A DNA stretch of 5,308 nt from an uncultured Gammaproteobacteria bacterium (GTDB taxonomy: Bacteria; Pseudomonadota; Gammaproteobacteria; Pseudomonadales; DT-91). Every line of letters begins with the position of its first letter. Within the stretch, counting starts at the first letter, position 1. The translations under genes and the position numbers were made by a program. The stretch covers positions 1 to 5,308 of the forward strand of contig CAKMZU010000251.1 in NCBI GenBank assembly GCA_929200485.1, given 5' to 3'. Positions 5,171 through 5,308 of this stretch are shown here, in pieces. Under the pieces are notes generated by a model. It ran no database searches. It was not told the origin of the DNA and saw nothing but the letters and a program-made list of their open reading frames with translations.

Positions 5171-5308
5171 ATGCATTAGACAGCGATTGTATAAAAGTTT
5201 CAAAACGCCGTTAGTAATAATGCAGTGGTATTTTATTTGACAAAAACTTTCGCCAATCCGTATCTAGCTGACTGATACCCCCTGGATATTGCTGATTAAC
5301 AAAGGCTA
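5171..5308. repeat. Direct repeat, right copy, continuing past the window
   Basis: This is the same 138 bases as 2266-2403, in direct orientation 2905 bp away, with three substitutions (5207, 5223, 5253). Homology begins abruptly at 5171, 25 bp upstream of the start codon of the truncated flavoprotein gene, and continues to the last base of the window. The true length is therefore greater than 138 bp. Confidence 0.95.
5211..5308 (-). CDS. C-terminal end of a DUF1570-like peptidase gene (partial)
   Basis: The minus strand enters from the right edge and reads 31 residues to a TAA at 5211-5213, sharing AFVNQQYPGGISQLDTD with the fragment at 2348-2725. Unlike that copy it reads through, with TGG (Trp) at 5253-5255, and adds WRKFLSNKIPLHYY. 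The only difference within this extra tail is CTG versus CTA (both Leu), as expected if the tail is coding. It is probably the end of the longer, perhaps functional, parent gene lying outside the window; the HExxH part cannot be seen from here. Confidence 0.6.
   Translation of the reverse strand, partial: AFVNQQYPGGISQLDTDWRKFLSNKIPLHYY

Noticed and set aside
5171..5213. Possible integron attC-like ends (GCATTAGAC, GCCGTTAG) near the repeat edge
   Set aside because: The core-site consensus GTTRRRY is missed at the key G in one, the paired sites and hairpin are not evident, and the repeat extends into coding sequence rather than being confined to a recombination site.
1..5308. CRISPR array, tRNA, rRNA or riboswitch
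   Set aside because: I found no regularly spaced short repeats, no tRNA cloverleaf ending and no recognisable RNA motif on either strand by eye.

Overview
The window is moderately AT-rich DNA with short intergenic gaps and gammaproteobacterium-like gene families: a TetR regulator, a ChrR-type cupin and a coniferyl-aldehyde-type ALDH. No rRNA or marker gene is present, so the assignment to a gammaproteobacterium is an inference from protein style only.

Left part (1-2265) looks intact. A TetR/AcrR regulator (205-798, minus) is divergent from a bacterial member of the ERG2 / sigma-1 receptor family (881-1447, plus). The 82 bp between them hold a nested palindrome that overlaps a possible regulator promoter, so the regulator probably controls itself and perhaps the ERG2-like gene. 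Converging on the ERG2-like gene is a two-domain ChrR-type cupin (1497-2174, minus) with two complete sets of metal ligands.

Right part (2266-5308) is a scrapyard of rearranged pieces around one intact gene. It begins with a decayed fragment of a gluzincin-like (DUF1570-type) peptidase gene (2306-2770, minus). Next comes a short remnant of an IS110-family transposase (about 2803-2925, plus). A complete aldehyde dehydrogenase follows (2970-4466 or 4535, minus), whose N-terminus looks like a secretion signal. A 368-bp gene-poor spacer (4536-4903) comes next. Then lies the first 80 residues of a FAD/NAD(P)-binding flavoprotein (4904-5146, minus). Last is a second copy of the 3' end of the peptidase gene (5171-5308), which runs off the window. 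The two peptidase-tail copies are direct repeats 2905 bp apart with 3 differences in 138 bp. One difference changes a Trp codon in the right copy to a stop in the left copy.

The most notable item is the ERG2/sigma-1-like protein. It keeps the acidic pair (D96, E144) that corresponds to D126 and E172 of human sigma-1 receptor, but lacks the N-terminal membrane helix. The nearby oxidative enzymes (cupin, ALDH, flavoprotein fragment) could suggest lipid, sterol or aromatic metabolism, but nothing in the sequence links them into one pathway.
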